DNA from: Ashinkailepas kermadecensis
Lineage: Eukaryota > Arthropoda > Thecostraca > Neolepadidae
Length of the DNA stretch: 64,000 bases
Assembly (NCBI GenBank): GCA_034440615.1
Contig: JAOTOM010004621.1
Span: forward strand, 90,001-154,000
Direction: 5' to 3'
In this document: positions 58,255-64,000 of the stretch, piece by piece
Position numbering within the stretch: the stretch's first letter is position 1
Layout: every line of letters begins with the position of its first letter
Notes under the pieces: generated by a model
The model's database searches: none
What the model was told of the DNA's origin: nothing
Seen by the model: the letters and a program-made list of their open reading frames with translations, nothing else
Position numbers and translations under genes: made by a program

Positions 58255-58400
58255 TACACCATTGTCTAATAGCTAGGAAAGCACGCAATGGCGCCGATGT
58301 GCTCAATAAATATTGAGCAGGCCCTGAAGCGTCCAGAAAGAACGAGTTCGAATCCCCTGCCAAGGTGAATAACTCCATTGGTCTAATGATATATCTCGGA
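58255..58400 (+). mobile_element. Possible tRNA-derived SINE
   Basis: 'acgagttcgaatcccctgcc' is a good B box, with an A-box-like 'tagctaggaaagcacgca' about 60 bp upstream. The minus-strand frame over it (58178-58468) is therefore doubtful. Confidence 0.35.
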
Positions 58401-60657
58401 ATGGAGACCAACTTACGAATTTCCACTCGCTTCACCTCGTTGATAGAGAATGCATTCCAGAAGGTCAAGGGGAAGCACTAAGCTGCCATTTCCGCCAATG
58501 GAGACGTTCTGCCTCTGGCTCCCACAATCCTTAATAATATCACGAGAGTTCCATTACCTCATGCTTGCCGTTCCACTGTGTAGATAAAGCACAATTACTG
58601 CACCAGGCCGATGCTCTCTTGTAGAGTCGAATAGGTCGGTGATAGCGTTCGAAACTAGACCACCATTAACTTGAAACAAATAATTGTCAGTGGAATTTTG
58701 TCATCCCCAAGCCGGTCATGACATTCATTTACAGCTAAGAGCAAGGGGACATCGGGCATCAACATCGCATGCTTAACAAAAAAAATAAGCTCCTCATCAT
58801 ACGGAGCGTGAATTATGTCTGACGAGCCGATGCTACAAGTGAGCATTACTTCCACTGGCAGATGCAACTTTACAACCAAGCAGCTGAACACAGTAAGAAT
58901 GACGCAAGGAGACTAATCAGCAAACTTCGCCTGTCGCCGGAAATCGATATTTGCCGGTCTGATGTTAATTCTGGCCGAAAATGCAGAGTGGAGGGAGCAG
59001 TCTTCCTACCACGAGCACAGACGAAAGCGTGTTGCTGGCAACTTCCTTGATAGCCCACAGCAAACTTACGGGATTTCGGAACTCGTGGAGGGATTAATTC
59101 CAGAAGGAAGTTACAGGACCACTCTTGCGTACTCGGCGCTGCTATATTGCGTATTCACAGGACGTGGAGGGCAGAATTAGGCTGAAACTACGTGCCTTTT
59201 ATTGCTGTCTGTAGACGCATAGAGACTATGAGGGAATATCAATGCGATACTTAATAGGCCTATTCAGCCAGCAAGACATCCTTGCATCATGTTTGGGAAT
59301 AAACAGCACGCCTGAGCGCTATGGTTGTGTGGCAGGAAGAAGGGACAATTGCCTAGATTCCTTCGAAGGTTCAACATATTAATGCAATATATGTGTTGAC
59401 TGACATGTGTTAGGTATACGTTCTCCATCATGGCTAGTCAAATCCTTGTAGTGCGGAGGTTAAGCTAGCATTTAAAAACATATTTTAATACAACTTTGCA
59501 AACAAAATATAATATTTTGCAAATGGACTTTCTGGATCAATTCACATCAGAAATGAACTTGATGTGCAAACATTGCCGTATTCTAGCCATTTTACTTCGC
59601 AATTGGCCATATTTTAGCATCTGGTCAGCTGGGAATACATCTTTCTTCGGGACGTTTCAGATCATGCCTTAGTTACGTAACGTGATATTGCCTTGCAGTG
59701 TGACACACATTCAGAGGACGTCATTTGCAACTTCACATATGGCAGGCTTAAGAAAATAAGTGATTAATTATGCTTTAATAAGTTAATAATTATACGTTGA
59801 ACAACGTTATGCGTATAGAAACATGTTCCTTGTCGAAACCTTTAGTTTACCTAGACCCTTAACTTAACTTAACTTAACTTAACCGGTTTAGTTCACTTAA
59901 CCGGAGGTCACATGCATATATTTACGTTTTTCTTTGACCATTTGTCTATGCGCCCACATCTCACTTTTACTTCATTTGGTATGGTTTGTTTGGGGAAAAA
60001 AATGTCTTAATACAAACGCAAGAACCGACCGTGGTCGTGCGTTGAGATTGACTTGCTCTAGCTCTCCTAGCTTAAGATCCTAGAACGCAACTTTTGCTGC
60101 ACAACATGCGCAGATCACGACGCGAAAGATCGGCAAAATTTCAACGCAAAAGCGCGAGTGGTTCAGATGATACGTCATAAGAGCATGAAGGGTGGTCACA
60201 ATGTGTTCCCTCCCACACCGCGATGATCAAACATCCACACGAAATGGAAAAATACGGTGTCCGGAAATATTCACCAGAAATAAGAAAACATTTTATAATC
60301 CACATCGAATTTGCAATCACAATGCTCCATCGCCACAAAGCAAGCTGACATTTTCACCAACAGTTTTAAACTATTTAAGATAGCTTTTGGCATGCTTGTC
60401 ATGTAATGTCTGGTGAATTGTGCAAATCTAGTGATATGCAACGTTATCATCTAAGCACACATGTAATATTCACCAAACCATATCTCGAACAGGCTTTGAA
60501 AACCTTGATCCCGTCGTTTACATATAGCAGCTAGTGTTAAGTGTAAGTGCTTCTCCTGACGCACAACGTTATCACTTCCAGCAACAATATACACCAGCAG
60601 CGCGGATAAGAGCATCAGTGGAGTCCAGGGCACCACAGCGAGGTTGGCGCGTGCGCC
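58401..60657. other. No recognisable gene
   Basis: Minus-strand frames near 58570-58890 look slightly protein-like but need a frame change. A short (aactt)n run lies at 59860-59882. Nothing firm. Confidence 0.35.
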
Positions 60658-60996
60658 GGCCAGTAAGGACCGGCCAGTGAGGACCGGCCAGTGAGGACCG
60701 GCCAGTGAGGACCGGCCAGTGAGGACCGGCCAGTGAGGACCGGCCAGTGAGGACCGGCCAGTGAGGACCGGCCAGTGAGGACCGGCCAGTGAGGACCGGC
60801 CAGTGAGGACCGGCCAGTGAGGACCGGCCAGCGAGGACCGGCCAGCGAGGACCGGCCAGTGAGGACCGGCCAGTGAGGACCGGCCAGTGAGGACCGGCCA
60901 GTGAGGACCGGCCAGTGAGGACAGGCCAGTGAGGACCGGCCAGTGAGGACCGGCCAGTGAGGACCGGCCAGTGAGGACCGGCCAGTGAGGACCGGC
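60658..60996 (+). repeat. 15-bp array, about 22 copies
   Basis: Near-perfect copies of 'ggaccggccagtgag'. Each contains the palindrome ACCGGCC/GGCCGGT-like core. Minus-strand frames reading GPHWPVLTGRSSLA come from this array. Confidence 0.97.
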
Positions 60997-61041
60997 GCAA
61001 CACGCAGTCTGACGCGGATCACAGGATAACACTTGGTATAG

Positions 61042-62125
61042 TTAACTCCGGCCGAGTGCTGTTTCCCGGCAACACAAGGAGGTCTCGCCTGGCCCAGTTG
61101 CGACGCCACATGACGCCAGTTGACTCCAACTGAGTGCAGCCGGCAACACAAGGAGGTCTGCCTGCCGTGGGCCCTGCGCCGTTCTCAACTGGTGGCGGGT
61201 CTCGCCTGGCCCAGTTGCGACGCCACATGACGCCAGTTGACTCCAACTGAGTGCAGCCGGCAACACAAGGAGGTCTCGCCTGGCCCAGTTGCGACGCCAC
61301 ATGACGCCAGTTGACTCCAACTGAGTGCAGCCGGCAACACAAGGACGTCTCGCCTGACCCAGTTGCGACGCCACATGACGCCAGTTGACTCCAACTGAGT
61401 GCAGCCGGCAACACAAGGAGGTCTCGCCTGACCCAGTTGCGACGCCACATGACGCCAGTTGACTCCAACTGAGTGCAGCCGGCAACACAAGGACGTCTCG
61501 CCTGACCCAGTTGCGACGCCACATGACGCCAGTTGACTCCAACTGAGTGCAGCCGACAACACAAGGACGTCTCGCCTGACCCAGTTGCGACGCCACATGA
61601 CGCCAGTTGACTCCAACTGAGTGCAGCCGGCAACACAAGGACGTCTCGCCTGACCCAGTTGCGACGCCACATGACGCCAGTTGACTCCAACTGAGTGCAG
61701 CCGGCAACACAAGGACGTCTCGCCTGACCCAGTTGCGACGCCACATGACGCCAGTTGACTCCAACTGAGTGCAGCCGGCAACACAAGGAGGTCTCGCCTG
61801 GCCCAGTTGCGACGCCACATGACGCTAGTTGAATCCAACTGAGTGCAGCCGGCAACACAAGGACGTCTCGCCTGACCCAGTTGCGACGCCACATGACGCC
61901 AGTTGACTCCAACTGAGTGCAGCCGGCAACACAAGGAGGTCTCGCCTGGCCCAGTTGCGACGCCACATGACGCTAGTTGACTCCAACTGAGTGCAGCCGG
62001 CAACACAAGGACGTCTCGCCTGACCCAGTTGCGACGCCACATGACGCCAGTTGACTCCAACTGAGTGCAGCCGGCAACACAAGGACGTCTCGCCTGACCC
62101 AGTTGCGACACCGCATGCCACCCAT
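61042..62125 (+). repeat. 74-bp array, about 14 copies
   Basis: The unit contains 'ctcgcctgacccagttgcga', 'cgccacatgacgccagttga' and 'ctccaactgagtgcagccgg'. Common variants are gacc/ggcc and agga(c/g)gt. One unit is interrupted at 61158-61197 by 'tgcctgccgtgggccctgcg' and following bases. Confidence 0.96.
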
Positions 62126-62659
62126 TAACCCCAATTGAATGCAGCAGTTCTGACGCGACCCCATGTCATGTAAGGCACCCAGAAACAATCACGCCAATTG
62201 CTTCGAAAGCATGCAGGCGAAGGTGCCGTTTTCGTGTAGGAGTTATGTTGCACATAATACGGGAAACAATAGTAAAAGCGTGCATTTACATGGTAATGCT
62301 ACGTTGACCATTAAATGCTTACCACGATCTGTTTCGTGTCGTGACTTTTCGGCGTGTCGACGGTCACCAGTAGTTGACATTGAGGGATAAAGAAACCACG
62401 TGCTGTTGAATGGCCGACAGTTCAAATTTGCATTTGCACCTCTGAGCATATACTTACGGAAGTGATCTTGTCATCAGTATGGAATATCTTGGAATTTCTT
62501 TACATTACAAGCATTGCCTTGTGACGTACATTTATCACAAGGCAGCCAAAGGTCACCTACGCAAATGTAAAACACATGCTTCCTACCTGTGCTTGTCCTA
62601 TAGATTCATCCCCGGTTTAGCACACCCCAGTCATGTGATGCAGGTCCCTTGGAGTCACA
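62126..62659. other. No recognisable gene
   Basis: A strong donor-like 'gtaagtat' occurs on the minus strand at about 62450-62457, but no convincing exon precedes it. Confidence 0.35.
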
Positions 62660-64000
62660 CACACAGTACGGCAGTGTCACCTCACAAAGTACGGCAGGAC
62701 CCCCCCCACACACACACACAGTACGGCAGCGTCATCTCACACAGTACGGCAGTGTCACCACACACAGTACGGCAGTGTCACCTCACACAGTACGGCAGTG
62801 TCACCTCACACAGGACGGCAGTGTCACCTCACACAGTACGGCAGTGTCACCTCACAAAGTACGGCAGGACCCCCCCCAGTACGGCAGCGTCACTCACACA
62901 GTACGGGTGTCACCACACACAGTACGGCAGCGTCACCTCACACAGTACGGCAGTGTCACCACACACAGTACGGCAGTGTCACCTCACACAGTACGGCAGC
63001 GTCACCTCACACAGTACGGAAGCGTCACCTCACACAGTACGGCAGTGTCACCTCACACAGTACGGCAGCGTCACCTCACACAGTACGAATGTGTCACCTC
63101 ACACAGTACGGCAGTGTCACCTCACACAGTACGGCAGTGTCACCTCACACAGTACGGCAGTCGTACGGAGCGTCACCTCACACAGTACGGCAGCGTCACC
63201 TCACACAGTACGGCAGGTTCCAGCAGTGTCACCTCACACAGTACGGCAGCGTCACCTCACACAGTACGGCAGTGTCACCTCACACAGTACGGCAGCGTCA
63301 CCTCACACAGTACGGCAGCGTCACCTCACACAGTACGGCAGCGTCACCTCACACAGTACGGCAGCGTCACCTCACACAGTACGGCAGCGTCACCTCACAC
63401 AGTACGGCAGTGTCACCTCACACAGTACGGCAGCGTCACCTCACACAGTACGGCAGTGTCACCTCACACAGTACGGCAGCGTCACCTCACACAGTACGGC
63501 AGTGTCACCTCACACAGTACGGCAGTGTCACCTCACCACACACAGTACGGCAGTGTCACCTCACACAGTACGGCAGTGTCACCTCACACAGTACGGCAGC
63601 GTCACCTCACACAGTACGGCAGTGTCACCTCACACAGTACGGCAGCGTCACCTCACACAGTACGGCAGTGTCACCTCACACAGTACGGCAGTGTCACCTC
63701 ACACAGTACGGCAGTGTCACCTCACACAGTACGGCAGTGTCACCTCACACAGTACGGCAGTGTCACTCACACAGTACGGCAGTGTCACCTCACACAGTAC
63801 GGCAGTGTCACCTCACACAGTACGGCAGTGTCACCTCACACAGTACGGCAGTGTCACCTCACACAGTACGGCAGGCAGTGTCACCTCACACAGTACGGCA
63901 GTGTCACCTCACACAGTACGGCAGTGTCACCTCACATCGCAGTCACAGTACGGCAGTGTCACCTCACACAGTACGGCAGTGTCACCTCACACAGTACGGC
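62660..64000 (+). repeat. 23-bp array running off the window
   Basis: About 55 copies of 'cagtacggcag(t/c)gtcacc' plus tcaca, in 23-bp steps. Occasional damaged units (62700, 62870, 63150, 63215, 63935) and two 'accccccccca' insertions occur. It continues to the last base, so its true length is unknown. Confidence 0.96.

Noticed and set aside
58178..58468. 96-codon minus-strand frame ending SGYWPIKSYLKAS
   Set aside because: Overlaps a plus-strand SINE-like segment with a B box; no splice sites or family recognised.
58570..58891. Minus-strand exon-like frames (LGDDKIPLTI; VSNAITDLFDSTREHRPGAV)
   Set aside because: They look protein-like, but joining them needs a frame change, and I cannot identify a family. 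Kept only as a possibility.
59855..59890. Telomere-like repeat (aactt)n
   Set aside because: Only five units and not a known telomere motif; most likely a simple repeat.
60451..62188. Minus-strand frames of 140-315 codons
   Set aside because: Products of the 15-bp and 74-bp arrays; the same peptide appears in several frames.
62660..64000. CRISPR-like array
   Set aside because: There are no unique spacers between repeats; it is a head-to-tail satellite in a eukaryotic genome. The same applies to the other arrays.

Overview
This window is eukaryotic nuclear DNA, most likely from an invertebrate and probably an arthropod. I cannot name the species. The evidence is a gene split by spliceosomal introns with good GT-AG junctions, a hAT transposon, a LINE reverse transcriptase, tRNA-derived SINEs, microsatellites and an extreme load of tandem repeats. 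Nothing looks bacterial or viral.

The clearest gene lies on the minus strand. Nine exons between 49374 and 24747 encode the C-terminal 490 residues of a dipeptidyl peptidase 4-like serine peptidase (family S9B). They cover the end of the beta-propeller and the whole alpha/beta-hydrolase domain, with Ser, Asp and His all present. All nine splice phases agree, and the joined length is exactly 490 codons plus stop. Roughly 290 N-terminal residues were not found and probably lie beyond the right edge. Tail to tail with it on the plus strand are two phase-compatible exons of an unidentified gene (22938-23022 and 23477-23632). A terminal exon of another unidentified plus-strand gene lies at 2812-3055.

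Layout: 1-5 kb holds a dispersed repeat, short minisatellites and the 2.8 kb terminal exon. 5-22 kb is almost entirely mobile and repetitive DNA: a complete-ended but dead hAT element (7156-9792) with a perfect 8-bp target duplication, sitting inside an older repeat; GC-rich degenerate minisatellites attached to CAGTGGCGTAGCC-type element ends; two oppositely oriented copies of a CGCGA-TTTT minisatellite family; and a 1.6 kb array of a 21-bp unit. 22.9-49.6 kb holds the two genes, with a 46-bp array (30815-32458) in one intron and a 5'-truncated LINE (37372-39068) in another. 50-64 kb is dominated by arrays of 21, 15, 74 and 23 bp; the last runs off the window.

The most striking observation is that many exon ends are themselves the seed of the neighbouring tandem repeat. 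In at least five DPP4-like exons, and apparently in both plus-strand loci, the intronic repeat unit contains the splice site plus about 3-40 bp of the adjoining coding sequence. This gives rows of decoy acceptors or donors next to the real one. I know of no described name for this pattern.
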